From assembly GCF_000392615.1 (NCBI RefSeq), contig NZ_KB933398.1:377729-441728 (forward strand): 64,000 nucleotides of DNA. The letters are read 5' to 3'. Of the stretch, positions 38,132 through 47,314 are shown one piece after another. The translations under genes and the position numbers were made by a program. Source of the stretch: Lysinibacillus sphaericus OT4b.31 (GTDB taxonomy: Bacteria; Bacillota; Bacilli; Bacillales_A; Planococcaceae). The notes under the pieces are model-generated. The model was not told where the DNA came from, made no database searches, and saw nothing but the letters and a program-made list of their open reading frames with translations. The stretch's first letter is position 1. Each line of letters begins with the position of its first letter.

Positions 38132-39679
38132 TTGAATTTAGTTTCATGTGTTCGTCAGCAAGCGTTAGAGCAACCAGAAAAAGTTGCGTATCATTTTATG
38201 GGGAAAGATACGTCTTATGGTGAGTTTGAAAACACAGTTAGTCGCTTTGCACAGGGGTTACAGGATTTAGGGGTACAAAAAGGGGATCATGTGGCATTTT
38301 TACTCGGCAATACGCCACATTATTTAATGGCTTTATATGCAACACTGCGTTTAGGTGCAACCGCAATTCCAGTGAATCCAATATACACGCCAGATGAAAT
38401 ATCATATATTTTGCATAATGGTGATGTAAAGGCTGTCATTGCACTCGATGCATTACTTCCATTAGTTGAAGTGGGTGTACAAGCCTTGCCTCAAGTCGAG
38501 GTATTTATTATTTGTGAGACTGCGGCAGATGCTGCGGAAAAGGTAGCTTCTTTATCAGATGCAGCTCGAGCTAAAACACATTTATTTACGCAAGTAATTG
38601 CCACTGCTTCAGGCTCATTAGAACCAGTAGAAGTAGCGAATGATGAAAATGCTATTATTTTATACACATCAGGTACAACGGGCAGTCCAAAAGGTGCGAT
38701 GTTAACTCACGGCAATATTTACTCAAATGCTCGTGATGTAGCAGATTATCTAGGCTATCAAGCAAATGACCGTATCATTGCAACTTTACCAGTTTTCCAT
38801 GTATTTGCACTAACAGTTGTTGTAAATGCACCATTAATTAGTGGTGCAACGGTATTACTTGTTCCACGCTTTAGCCCGGCTGAAATATTCGAATTAGCGA
38901 AGCAACATAAAGCAACTGTCTTTGCGGGAGTACCGACGATGTATAATTTCTTGTATCAATTACCTGAGGGCAATCCAGAAGATTTCTCGTCAATACGTTT
39001 AGCAATTTCAGGTGGCGCATCACTACCTGTTGCACTATTACATAATTTCGAAGAGAAATTCAATGTACGTGTATCAGAAGGTTATGGCTTATCGGAAGCT
39101 TCACCCGTAACGGCCTTCAACCCTTTAGATCGTGATCGTAAAGCAGGTTCAATTGGTACATCCATTAACAACGTTGAAAATAGAGTGGTTGATGCCAATG
39201 GACAAGAGGTACCTGTTGGCGAAGTAGGAGAGCTAGTTGTTCGTGGACCAAATGTGATGAAGGGATATTACAAAATGCCTGAAGAAACAGCTATGGCTAT
39301 TCGTGATGGCTGGCTATACACAGGTGATTTAGCTAAAGTTGACGAAGAAGGTTATTTCTATATCGTTGATCGAAAAAAGGATATGATTATTGTGGGTGGC
39401 TATAATGTTTATCCTAGAGAAGTAGAGGAAGTGCTTTTTACACATAAAAATATAGTTGAGGCAGCAGTTGTCGGTTTCCCAGATCCTAATTTTGGTGAGG
39501 CCGTTCATGCATACGTAGTTCTTAAGGAAGTAGCAGCAACTACGTCAGACGATATTTTAACGTATTGCACAAAACATATGGTGAAATACAAAGTGCCGAA
39601 AGTAATTGAAATTATGGAAGAACTACCGAAAAATACAACAGGTAAAATTTTACGTCGCTCGTTAAAAGAAAAAGTATAG
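38132..39679 (+). CDS. lcfB: Long-chain fatty-acid-CoA ligase LcfB
   Basis: This 515-residue AMP-forming ligase has the P-loop-like motif ILYTSGTTGSPKGAM (about residues 172-186), GYGLSEASPV, GWLYTGDLAKVDEEGYF and the C-terminal KNTTGKILRR with the catalytic Lys. It activates fatty acids to acyl-CoA for degradation. The TTG start at 38132 gives the N terminus MNLVS, as in B. subtilis LcfB (YhfL), and follows GGGGATGG. The promoter carries a FadR-like operator. The downstream gap has a long imperfect hairpin at 39699-39741. Confidence 0.92.
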   Translation: MNLVSCVRQQALEQPEKVAYHFMGKDTSYGEFENTVSRFAQGLQDLGVQKGDHVAFLLGNTPHYLMALYATLRLGATAIPVNPIYTPDEISYILHNGDVKAVIALDALLPLVEVGVQALPQVEVFIICETAADAAEKVASLSDAARAKTHLFTQVIATASGSLEPVEVANDENAIILYTSGTTGSPKGAMLTHGNIYSNARDVADYLGYQANDRIIATLPVFHVFALTVVVNAPLISGATVLLVPRFSPAEIFELAKQHKATVFAGVPTMYNFLYQLPEGNPEDFSSIRLAISGGASLPVALLHNFEEKFNVRVSEGYGLSEASPVTAFNPLDRDRKAGSIGTSINNVENRVVDANGQEVPVGEVGELVVRGPNVMKGYYKMPEETAMAIRDGWLYTGDLAKVDEEGYFYIVDRKKDMIIVGGYNVYPREVEEVLFTHKNIVEAAVVGFPDPNFGEAVHAYVVLKEVAATTSDDILTYCTKHMVKYKVPKVIEIMEELPKNTTGKILRRSLKEKV

Positions 39680-40090
39680 AGTAGAGGGACAGCCAGTCAA
39701 GCAGGACCTCACAGTTGCATTAGCAACTGAGGGGCTTGCCAATCCAACTCGAAAAGACAGTGAACTTTTTTACAACAAAAAATTAATAGTATAATCCAGA
39801 AAGAAATTTGACAAAGAGCTTTAAGACAGCTCTTTTTTTTTTATGTCGTAAAAGACATAAAGTGAAAATTAACAACTAATGTGGCTATTAAATTAGTTGA
39901 GCACGCAAGGCTGTAATGATAAAATCAGTCATGTGCAAAACTTCTACATACTTTAAAAGAGCAAGTCATATAGTGAGGGGAGTAGTAACACAAATATAGG
40001 TTAAACATCTGTATATAGACTGGAACCCTTTGATGCATAGGAGCGTCAAAGTTTTTAAGTAAAATTTAACTGAAAGAGAGCATACAAAAA
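39680..40090. other. Intergenic region lcfB-dedA
   Basis: It holds an imperfect hairpin at about 39699-39741 (CTCACAGTTGC with GCAACTGAGG) and an isolated TATAAT-like element at 39790-39795. A terminator follows at 39813-39842. A short dyad, CTTTGA...TCAAAG followed by TTTTT, lies at about 40029-40056. No reading frame with a ribosome binding site was found. Confidence 0.45.
39813..39842 (+). terminator. Terminator downstream of lcfB
   Basis: AAAGAGCT pairs with AGCTCTTT around a 7-nt loop, followed by a run of about ten T residues. Confidence 0.85.
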
Positions 40091-40741
40091 ATGATAGGAC
40101 TCGTACAAGAGTTAATTAGTTTTATTATGCATATCGATGTGCATTTGGAAGAAATCATTCGTGATTTTGGTAATTGGAGTTATCTCATTTTATTTGCCAT
40201 AGTTTTTGTGGAAACTGGTGTCGTGATTTTTCCATTTTTACCGGGAGACTCATTACTATTTGCCAGCGGTACATTAACAGCGGCAATGGGTGCGTTTGAT
40301 TTGTGGATATTAATTCCTGTATTTTTAGCGGCAGCTATTTTAGGAGATACCATGAACTATCATATTGGCCATAAAGTGGGGACATCTATTCCACCAAAGA
40401 GCTTCCTCGGCCGTATTATCAAAAAAGAACGGATGGAAGCTGCAGAGAAATTCTTTAATACACATGGTGGAAAAACGATTGTCATTGCACGTTTCATGCC
40501 TTTCATTCGTACGTTTATACCCTTTGTTGCAGGGGCAAGTAAAATGCACTATAGCTATTTTTTATTTTATAATATTTTTGGTGCGATACTATGGGTATTC
40601 AGCTGTACATTACTAGGTTATTTCTTTGGTAATATTCCAATTATTAAAGATAATTTCTCAGTAGTCCTTATTTTAATTATTATTATTTCTGTTATACCAG
40701 CAGTAATTGGTGCGTTTAAATCAAGATTTAGTGCAAAATAA
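40091..40741 (+). CDS. DedA family membrane protein
   Basis: This 216-residue protein has four to six hydrophobic segments and the DedA hallmarks: FPFLPGDSLLFASGTLTA (residues about 48-65), GDTMNYHIGHKVG and FIPFVAGASKMHYSYF with the conserved FMPFIRTF just before. DedA proteins are undecaprenyl-phosphate or phospholipid scramblases/flippases; which lipid this one moves is unknown. ATG 40091 follows GAAAGAGAG. It is monocistronic. Confidence 0.88.
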   Translation: MIGLVQELISFIMHIDVHLEEIIRDFGNWSYLILFAIVFVETGVVIFPFLPGDSLLFASGTLTAAMGAFDLWILIPVFLAAAILGDTMNYHIGHKVGTSIPPKSFLGRIIKKERMEAAEKFFNTHGGKTIVIARFMPFIRTFIPFVAGASKMHYSYFLFYNIFGAILWVFSCTLLGYFFGNIPIIKDNFSVVLILIIIISVIPAVIGAFKSRFSAK

Positions 40742-40743
40742 AA

Positions 40744-40950
40744 AGGTGCCTCAGGAGTGATTCTGAGGTATTTCGGACTGTAGACAAACTTGTGTTTGTT
40801 TACAGTCTTTTTTCTGCACTATAGAAAGCAAGAATAATCAGGTTCGAAAAAGTAACTCCCTTGTCGCTGACAAATCCTCTAGCGTTCTCCTTCGCTCGCT
40901 TCGTGCGGGGTCTAACTGACACGTTCTTCCACAGTCGTGCCGTAGCTGTT
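40744..40950. repeat. Composite intergenic repeat, copy 2
   Basis: A hairpin built on GCCTCAG/CTGAGGTA (about 40747-40772) is followed by GACTGTAGACAAACT...TTTGTTTACAGTC plus TTTTTTC (about 40777-40813). A GC-rich block CTTCGTGCGGGG...CGTTCTTCCACAG (40899-40933) comes next. The block is close to copy 3 at 60186-60220. The first part probably terminates dedA. A TATAAT-like element at 41092-41097 may belong to the next gene's promoter; the rest of the gap is AT-rich without features. Confidence 0.6.
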
Positions 40951-41132
40951 TCCTATACTTCAACGTTAACATCACAATTTAAAGAAATTATAAAAGGGTT
41001 AAATTTCCATTTATATAGGAATATACTAATTGCACTGTAAGAAGAAAATACTATAGTTTTGAAAAAATAAGCGAATAGAAACGAAAGATGCTATAATAAT
41101 TACTAGAAAATGGAGAATTGGGGGGCAACGAA

Positions 41133-42362
41133 ATGGAAGTATTTATCGGAAGGCAGCCAATCTTTAATCTTCATGAACAAGTCGTTGCATATGAATTGCT
41201 ATACCGAAGTAAAAATATAAATTCATTTCCAATGGTCGATTCCGATGCGGCAACAGTTGACGTTTTAGTAAACTCATTTTTAACAATAGGTATCGACGAA
41301 GTAACGAAAGGTAAGCCCTGCTTTGTTAATTTTACAGAGAATTTACTTATGAGTTCAATAAATGAATTTATAAATCCTTCGGAAGTTGTTATTGAGATTT
41401 TAGAGGATGTACCACTCACACCGAAATTAGTAAACCGCGTAGTTGAACTGAAATCATACGGATTTAAAATTGCTTTAGATGATTTTATTTTAGATGATGA
41501 CGTACAAATCTATGACGAACTTTTCGTACATATTGATTTTATAAAAGTTGATTTCTTATTGACGTCTTTACTCGAACGAATGCAAATTGAAAATAAGGTA
41601 AAAGAAAATTTTCCTCATATTAAACTGCTTGCTGAAAAAGTTGAAACGCGGGACCAATTTGAAGTGGCAAAGCATTCTGGCTACGAATTATTTCAGGGTT
41701 ATTTCTTTGAGCAACCCCAAATTATTAAAGCAACAGATATACCAGGGAATGCCATTCAGTATTTTCATATTATCTCATTATTAAAAGAAGAGGAGCCAAA
41801 CATTGAACTGTTGGCTGAAAATATAGAGCGTGATATTTCGTTAACGTATAAATTATTGCAAATGATTAATAATTCTAAAAGACGCCAAAAATCGAAAGTA
41901 CGCTCTATTAAGCAAGCGATACTCTTGCTCGGTTTAGCGAATCTTCGTAAATGGATTTATTTACTGGCTATGCGTGAAATTGATGTCAATTCGGATTCAG
42001 ACCTTTTTAAAGAAATCATGCGAACATCACTATTCAGAGCGAAGGTATGTGAAAAACTAGCAAAGCTTTCCTTTAAGCAAAATTTCTCGGAATACTTTCT
42101 GATTGGCATGTTTTCGTTAATTGATACTTTATTACAGCGACCAATGAATATGATTTTACAGCAATTACCTTTCTCAGAAGAGATTACAGAAACTATTTTA
42201 GGTGGTCAAACAGAGATGGCACCATACTTAGAGTTTAGTATGGCATTAGGTAAATTAGATTGGAATCGCTTAGAAGAATTGTCATCTCAACTTAATCTTG
42301 ATATGACAAATATCGAATTTTTATATAATGAATCATTGGAATGGGCAGAAACCTCATTTTAA
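41133..42362 (+). CDS. EAL-HDOD signalling protein (YuxH-like)
   Basis: This 409-residue protein has an N-terminal EAL domain (about 1-200: FIGRQPIFNLHEQVVAYELL, IALDDFIL, HIDFIKVDF) and a C-terminal HDOD domain (about 205-390, with NSKRRQKSKVRSIKQAILLL). The EAL motif itself reads ELL, as in many YuxH relatives, so phosphodiesterase activity on cyclic di-GMP is doubtful. ATG 41133 follows a GGGGGG site; an upstream TTG at 41118 is less likely. It is monocistronic, ending at a strong terminator. Confidence 0.85.
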   Translation: MEVFIGRQPIFNLHEQVVAYELLYRSKNINSFPMVDSDAATVDVLVNSFLTIGIDEVTKGKPCFVNFTENLLMSSINEFINPSEVVIEILEDVPLTPKLVNRVVELKSYGFKIALDDFILDDDVQIYDELFVHIDFIKVDFLLTSLLERMQIENKVKENFPHIKLLAEKVETRDQFEVAKHSGYELFQGYFFEQPQIIKATDIPGNAIQYFHIISLLKEEEPNIELLAENIERDISLTYKLLQMINNSKRRQKSKVRSIKQAILLLGLANLRKWIYLLAMREIDVNSDSDLFKEIMRTSLFRAKVCEKLAKLSFKQNFSEYFLIGMFSLIDTLLQRPMNMILQQLPFSEEITETILGGQTEMAPYLEFSMALGKLDWNRLEELSSQLNLDMTNIEFLYNESLEWAETSF

Positions 42363-42385
42363 AACACAACGAATATGGACAAACA

Positions 42386-42423
42386 AAATAAGTTACCTGT
42401 TACTTCAGGTAGCTTATTTTTTT
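42386..42423 (+). terminator. Terminator of the EAL-HDOD gene
   Basis: AAATAAGTTACCTG pairs with CAGGTAGCTTATTT (one mismatch) around a 6-nt loop, followed by further T residues. Confidence 0.9.
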
Positions 42424-42578
42424 GTTAATGCCTCTAAAATTCTCATAAATGGACTATACCTTGACAATATGCTGAATTAACTATCTCTTCATCAAGATGA
42501 AGTTCTCAACGTGAAAACTATTTGCTATAATCATCTCGTCTTTAGAAAAATTCAGATAGTTGAAGTGGGCGTGGGGAA

Positions 42579-43427
42579 ATGAATCAAACACAGGATGTAA
42601 GAGCAAGTATTTTGGAGTATGTGTATGTTATTGTTGGTGCGGTAGTTGTGGCAATAGGCTTTAATGTTTTCTTATTACCAAATCAAGTGGCGTCTGGAGG
42701 AGTTAGTGGAATCAGTACCATTTTGAATGGTTTATTTGGCTGGAATCCAGGACTTGTACAATATATGTTTAATATTCCGTTATTTTTAGCTGGTGTTGTG
42801 TTACTTGGTAAAAAATTTGGCGTAAAATCCTTTGTCGGTACAGTGACATTACCATTTGTCGTATTGTTAACGAATAATTGGGAACCATGGACAGACAATC
42901 CTTTACTAGGTGCACTTTTTGGGGGAATTGTTGTCGGTTTAGGAATAGGACTTGTCTTCAAGGGGAATGCTTCTACTGGTGGCACTGATTTACTAGCGCA
43001 GATTATTACAAAATATACCGGCATAACGCTTGGTACCAGTGTACTGTTGATTGATGGTGTTATCGCTATTAGTGCAGCAGTTGTTTTTGACTTAGAGAAA
43101 GGTTTGTATGCCCTAATCGGTTTGTATGTGACAACAAAAACGATTGATATTATACAACTCGGCTTTAGTCAATCTAAAATGGTTTATATTATTACGACGA
43201 AACAAGATGAAGTCCGTGATGCCATTTATGCTGAAATTAATCGTGGGGTAACAAAATTACCCGCCATTGGTGGATATACAGGGGAAGCAAGACCAGTACT
43301 GATGGTTGTTGTCTATCAAACAGAATTCACAAAGCTGAAACAACTCATCAAAAACGTTGACCCATCAGCGTTTGTCATCGTATCTGATGCTTATGAGGTA
43401 TTAGGAGAAGGTTTCAAACGTGCATAA
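42579..43427 (+). CDS. YitT family membrane protein (DUF2179)
   Basis: This 282-residue protein has five to six N-terminal membrane helices, including GVSGISTILNGLFGWNPG and the conserved FKGNASTGGTDLLAQIITKYTG. A C-terminal soluble DUF2179 domain follows (about 200-282: KMVYIITTKQDEVRDAIYAE). YitT proteins are common in Firmicutes, with no settled function. ATG 42579 follows GTGGGGAA at short spacing. A cytochrome c gene follows after 55 bases, but co-transcription is unproven. Confidence 0.85.
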   Translation: MNQTQDVRASILEYVYVIVGAVVVAIGFNVFLLPNQVASGGVSGISTILNGLFGWNPGLVQYMFNIPLFLAGVVLLGKKFGVKSFVGTVTLPFVVLLTNNWEPWTDNPLLGALFGGIVVGLGIGLVFKGNASTGGTDLLAQIITKYTGITLGTSVLLIDGVIAISAAVVFDLEKGLYALIGLYVTTKTIDIIQLGFSQSKMVYIITTKQDEVRDAIYAEINRGVTKLPAIGGYTGEARPVLMVVVYQTEFTKLKQLIKNVDPSAFVIVSDAYEVLGEGFKRA

Positions 43428-43482
43428 ATTTGGTATACTATCGAGGTAAGATGTTTATCTATTATTATGAGGAGGGGTACTA

Positions 43483-43806
43483 ATGAAGAAAGCAATGTTA
43501 ACATTAGTGTTCGGTTCTGCAATTTTCTTAGCTGCATGTGGTGGCGGAGACAAAACTGCAACAAATAACAACGAAGGTGCAACTGCTCCAGATGGTGAAG
43601 CAATCGCAATGAAATCATGTATTTCTTGCCACGGCGGGGAGTTAAAAGGTCAAGGTAATACACCAGCTCTAAATGATGTAGGCTCTCGTTTATCAGAAGA
43701 AGAAATTTTAGATATTATTAATAACGGTCAAGGTAACATGCCTCCTGGTGTTGTTAAAGGTGAAGATGCCGAAGCTGTAGCAAAATGGTTAGCGTCTCAA
43801 AAATAA
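43483..43806 (+). CDS. Membrane-anchored cytochrome c-551 type protein (CccB-like)
   Basis: This 107-residue lipoprotein has the signal MKKAMLTLVFGSAIFLAAC (Cys19), a flexible Asn/Ala/Gly-rich linker, the heme-binding motif CISCH (Cys46-His50) and a distal Met ligand in GNMPPG. It is a small class I cytochrome c tethered outside the membrane, most like B. subtilis CccB, carrying electrons in the respiratory chain. ATG 43483 follows GAGGAGGGG. It ends at a strong terminator. Confidence 0.9.
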   Translation: MKKAMLTLVFGSAIFLAACGGGDKTATNNNEGATAPDGEAIAMKSCISCHGGELKGQGNTPALNDVGSRLSEEEILDIINNGQGNMPPGVVKGEDAEAVAKWLASQK

Positions 43807-43816
43807 TGTTAAAGTG

Positions 43817-43850
43817 AAAACTAGCGGAGCTGGAGAGCCGCTAGTTTTTT
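43817..43850 (+). terminator. Terminator of the cytochrome c gene
   Basis: AAAACTAGCGG pairs with CCGCTAGTTTT, followed by T residues. Confidence 0.9.
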
Positions 43851-44021
43851 GTTTTAGACAGGAATATACTTTAGTGAGGTTTATAGTATTGCTCATTTGA
43901 AAGAATATGAGAGAGATTTCCATAGAGCTTCACCTATTATCAAGTGCAAAATCATTTCTTTTATACATAGACATGCTAAAATAAAACAATATTCAAGTCG
44001 TTTGAATGGAGGCTACAAACA

Positions 44022-44957
44022 TTGGTCGTAGTATTAACAAGGGACGTAATGGAGAAATTTAAGTTAGAGCTATTAGGCGGCGAGGAGGGAATCGGAAGAA
44101 CGATTGCCACAAGCGATATTTCAAGACCGGGACTGGAGATGGCTGGATATTTTACCCATTACCCAGCGAACCGAGTACAGTTGCTTGGCAAAACGGAACT
44201 TTCCTTTTTCGAAATGTTATCAGCAAATGTTAAACTCGAACGTATGCGTTTGCTGTGCTCTCAGGATACGCCAGCAATTATTATCTCACGTGACTTAGAG
44301 GTGCCTGAGGAACTTATTCAAGCATCCAATGAAAAGCACGTACCAGTTTTTAAAACACATATGACCACAACTAAATTTTCGAGCAGGCTGACAAATTATT
44401 TAGAAGGGCGCTTGGCACCAATGACTGCAGCGCATGGTGTTTTAGTCGATGTGTATGGCATCGGTGTATTGATTATCGGAAAAAGTGGTGTTGGGAAAAG
44501 TGAAACGGCACTCGAACTTGTGAAAAAAGGTCATCGATTAGTCGCTGATGATTGCGTAGAAATTCGTCAAGAATCAGAAAATTTATTAATAGGTAGCCCT
44601 CCGCCACTTTTAGAGCATCTACTTGAAATCAGGGGTATTGGCATTATCGATATTATGACACTCTTTGGCGCAAGTGCGGTGCGACCTTATAAGCGTATTA
44701 CATTGATAATTGAGCTTGAAATCTGGGATCCAGAAAAGGTATATGATCGTTTAGGTTTAGAAGAAGAAAAAATGAAAATAATTGATACTGAGCTGACGAA
44801 GTTAACAATTCCAGTAAGGCCTGGACGGAATGTTTCCGTCATTATTGAAGTAGCTGCAATGAATTACCGGCTGAAAAAAATGGGCGTCAATGCAGCGGAG
44901 GAGTTTTCAAGACGATTAGATGAAGTCATTACATCTACAGATGAGTTAGACGATTAG
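44022..44957 (+). CDS. hprK: HPr kinase/phosphorylase HprK
   Basis: This is a 311-residue bifunctional enzyme that phosphorylates and dephosphorylates Ser46 of HPr and Crh in carbon catabolite repression. The P-loop GKSGVGKS is at residues 153-160, and the family signature [18 protein letters not shown] follows. The TTG start at 44022 sits behind GGAGGC and gives an N terminus collinear with B. subtilis HprK. It is the first gene of hprK-lgt-ppaX-acetyltransferase. Its substrate Crh is encoded at 59.8 kb in the same window. Confidence 0.95.
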   Translation: MVVVLTRDVMEKFKLELLGGEEGIGRTIATSDISRPGLEMAGYFTHYPANRVQLLGKTELSFFEMLSANVKLERMRLLCSQDTPAIIISRDLEVPEELIQASNEKHVPVFKTHMTTTKFSSRLTNYLEGRLAPMTAAHGVLVDVYGIGVLIIGKSGVGKSETALELVKKGHRLVADDCVEIRQESENLLIGSPPPLLEHLLEIRGIGIIDIMTLFGASAVRPYKRITLIIELEIWDPEKVYDRLGLEEEKMKIIDTELTKLTIPVRPGRNVSVIIEVAAMNYRLKKMGVNAAEEFSRRLDEVITSTDELDD

Positions 44958-44999
44958 CTTTCTGCATGTGTGATAGCTAGATAATGAGAGGAGCATAAA

Positions 45000-45818
45000 A
45001 TGGACTTATTACTATTAGATATAAACCCGATTGCTTTTCATTTAGGACCTATAGCCGTTCGCTGGTATGGTTTATTAATAGTTTCGGGCATTATTTTAGC
45101 GTATTTTGTAGGGCAAAGAGAGGCTGTGAAACGAGGTCTGCCAGAGGATTTTCTAGCTGATCTATTATTGTGGGCAGTTCCCATTTCAATTCTATGCGCG
45201 CGTATTTACTATGTATCAATGCGTTGGGACTACTATGGACAAAATCCCGGCAAGATTATTGAAATTTGGAATGGCGGTATTGCTATTCATGGTGCGCTTT
45301 TAGGTGCGTTTGCGACAGCATACATATTCACACGTGTAAAAGGAGTAAGCTTTTTACGAGTGGCAGATATTGCGGCACCAAGTATTTTAATTGGACAAAT
45401 TATCGGTCGTTGGGGAAATTTTATGAACCAAGAGGCGTTCGGTGGCCCGGTAACACGTGGGTTTTTAGAAAATCTGATGCTTCCTGATTGGATCATCAAT
45501 CAAATGTACATCGAAGAATTAGGTACTTACGTACATCCAACGTTTTTATATGAATCTGTCTGGAATTTCATCGGTTTATTAATTTTATTAGCACTGCGTA
45601 AAGTGAATTTAAATCGTGGAGAAATTTTCTTTAGTTATTTGATTTGGTACTCAATTGGTCGTTTTTATATCGAAGGCTTACGTACAGATAGCCTCTATTT
45701 AGTTGGAGATTTACGTTCGGCTCAAGTTGTCTCGATTATAGGCATTGTAGTGGGTCTTGGTGCGATACTTTATCGACGCTGGAAGGTAAAACCTACTGTG
45801 AAATATTTAGATGAATAA
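45000..45818 (+). CDS. lgt: Prolipoprotein diacylglyceryl transferase Lgt
   Basis: This is a 272-residue integral membrane enzyme with seven predicted helices. It has the Lgt signature [14 protein letters not shown] (about residues 136-149), the conserved HGALLGA and the C-terminal [13 protein letters not shown]. It transfers diacylglycerol from phosphatidylglycerol to the lipobox Cys of prolipoproteins, including the PrsA, cytochrome and transporter lipoproteins encoded here. ATG 45000 follows GAGAGGAGC. It lies between hprK and ppaX. Confidence 0.95.
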   Translation: MDLLLLDINPIAFHLGPIAVRWYGLLIVSGIILAYFVGQREAVKRGLPEDFLADLLLWAVPISILCARIYYVSMRWDYYGQNPGKIIEIWNGGIAIHGALLGAFATAYIFTRVKGVSFLRVADIAAPSILIGQIIGRWGNFMNQEAFGGPVTRGFLENLMLPDWIINQMYIEELGTYVHPTFLYESVWNFIGLLILLALRKVNLNRGEIFFSYLIWYSIGRFYIEGLRTDSLYLVGDLRSAQVVSIIGIVVGLGAILYRRWKVKPTVKYLDE

Positions 45819-45834
45819 ATAAGGGGTGCAACAC

Positions 45835-46476
45835 ATGGTTGTAAAGGCATTGCTATTTGATTTTGATGGCACTCTACTCAATACCAATGATTTAATCATA
45901 CAAACATTCATGTATATTTTAGAAGAAAGATTTCCTGGGCAATATTCGCCAAAAGATTGCCTAAATTTCATTGGCCCGTCATTAAAACAGACAATTAGTG
46001 ACATATCACCTGGGGAAGAAGATGAAATGATTGCAAAATATCGTGCTTGGAATGTGCTGCATCATGATGAGCTTGTGACAGAATATCCAGATGTAGTATC
46101 AACTTTAGAGCAGTTAAAGTCGATGGGCATTAAATTAGCAATTGTCTCATCAAAACGTAATGATATGATTGACCGTGGACTTTCAGTACTAGGTGCATCC
46201 CATCTATTTGATGAACGCATTGGTACGGATGATGTAAAGAATGTAAAGCCTGATCCTGAGCCCGTATTACTTGCTCTTGAACGCCTTGGGGTATCGAAAG
46301 AAGACGCCATTATGATAGGTGATAATTCTCACGATGTGGAGGCGGGACATAATGCAGGTGTAAGATGTGCTGGTGTCGCTTGGTCGATAAAAGGTGCGGA
46401 TTATTTACAGCAATTCAAGCCAGAATATATGTTGCAACATATGACAGATTTATTTGACATTGTGAAAGAGGGGTAA
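45835..46476 (+). CDS. ppaX: Pyrophosphatase PpaX (HAD family)
   Basis: This 213-residue HAD hydrolase has motif I LFDFDGTLLNT (nucleophile Asp near residue 9), motif II VSSKRND, motif III KPDPEPV and motif IV MIGDNSHDVEAG. In this operon position it matches PpaX, which hydrolyses pyrophosphate released by the phosphorylase action of HprK. ATG 45835 is chosen over a GTG at 45826 that overlaps the AAGGGG site. It is 16 bases after lgt; yvoD of the B. subtilis cluster is absent. Confidence 0.9.
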   Translation: MVVKALLFDFDGTLLNTNDLIIQTFMYILEERFPGQYSPKDCLNFIGPSLKQTISDISPGEEDEMIAKYRAWNVLHHDELVTEYPDVVSTLEQLKSMGIKLAIVSSKRNDMIDRGLSVLGASHLFDERIGTDDVKNVKPDPEPVLLALERLGVSKEDAIMIGDNSHDVEAGHNAGVRCAGVAWSIKGADYLQQFKPEYMLQHMTDLFDIVKEG

Positions 46477-46480
46477 GCTG

Positions 46481-47023
46481 ATGGCCCGTAAAACGGAACG
46501 TTACCGTGTTGAAGGAGCGAACTCGCTATGGAATATTTATGATACGGTGTCCTTTTGGAAGGTGATGAAGTGCTTTATTGTCATTCAAATTGGGCGCATC
46601 ACACCGTTTTTACGTATGAAGAACTGGCTGTATCGTTCTTTTCTAAAAATGGATATTGGTGATAAAACATCTTTAGCTTTAATGGTCATGCCGGATACAA
46701 TGTTCCCTGAGCGCATACATGTCGGAAATAATTCAGTTATTGGTTTTAATACGACAATACTGGCACATGAATATTTAATTGAAGAATATCGTTTAGGAGA
46801 TGTTCATATTGGCAATGAAGTAATGATTGGTGCCAATTCAACAATATTACCAGGTGTTACGATAGGTGACGGAGCAATTGTTTCAGCTGCAACCCTTGTA
46901 CATAAGGATGTGCCAGCTGGATGTCTAGCAGGCGGTAATCCTATGCAAATTATATTTACAGCAGAACAGATGGTAGAGCGTAAACGCAAGGAAGTTGTAG
47001 AATGGAGTACGCCTAAAAAGTAA
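46481..47023 (+). CDS. Hexapeptide-repeat acyltransferase (YvoF-like)
   Basis: This 180-residue acyltransferase has a left-handed beta-helix built of hexapeptides (VMIGANSTILPGVTIGDGAI, about residues 110-130) and a His in ILAHEYL that is likely catalytic. It matches YvoF, which follows ppaX in B. subtilis. The acceptor is unknown. ATG 46481 is five bases after the ppaX stop and follows AGAGGGGTAAGCTG. It is the last gene of the operon before a strong terminator. Confidence 0.85.
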   Translation: MARKTERYRVEGANSLWNIYDTVSFWKVMKCFIVIQIGRITPFLRMKNWLYRSFLKMDIGDKTSLALMVMPDTMFPERIHVGNNSVIGFNTTILAHEYLIEEYRLGDVHIGNEVMIGANSTILPGVTIGDGAIVSAATLVHKDVPAGCLAGGNPMQIIFTAEQMVERKRKEVVEWSTPKK

Positions 47024-47027
47024 CATA

Positions 47028-47064
47028 AAACTCACGTTGTGTAGCTACGCAACGTGAGTTTTTC
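47028..47064 (+). terminator. Terminator of the hprK operon
   Basis: A perfect 12-bp stem, AAACTCACGTTG/CAACGTGAGTTT, is followed by TTCTTTT. Confidence 0.92.
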
Positions 47065-47222
47065 TTTTCCCTATAGTCAGAGGAATAACGATAACAACAA
47101 GTACACGTGAACGCTTTGCGTGTCGGAAAACTCACTGAATAAAGCTCTACTTAAAATAAATAGGTGTATAATTAACAGAATAATAAGTGTCTAAATTATT
47201 AGGTAATTGATAAGGGATTACA

Positions 47223-47251
47223 TTGACTGATTAGTGCGAATGAGTTAGAAT
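47223..47251 (+). promoter_or_regulatory. Sigma-A type promoter of the histidine operon
   Basis: TTGACT (47223-47228), a 17-bp spacer and TAGAAT (47246-47251) lie 64 bases before hisZ. A palindromic CACTCTAGTG at 47275-47284 follows and may be an operator. No T-box consensus is present in the leader. Confidence 0.7.
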
Positions 47252-47314
47252 GCTTTTGTAATCTAATTCTCTATCACTCTAGTGAATTAAAGTGAAATGT
47301 GAGGAAGTGTCAAA

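Noticed and set aside
47064-47314. A histidine T-box riboswitch upstream of hisZ
   Set aside because: I looked for the T-box consensus and terminator/antiterminator pair in the leader and did not find them; only a promoter and a short palindrome are visible.
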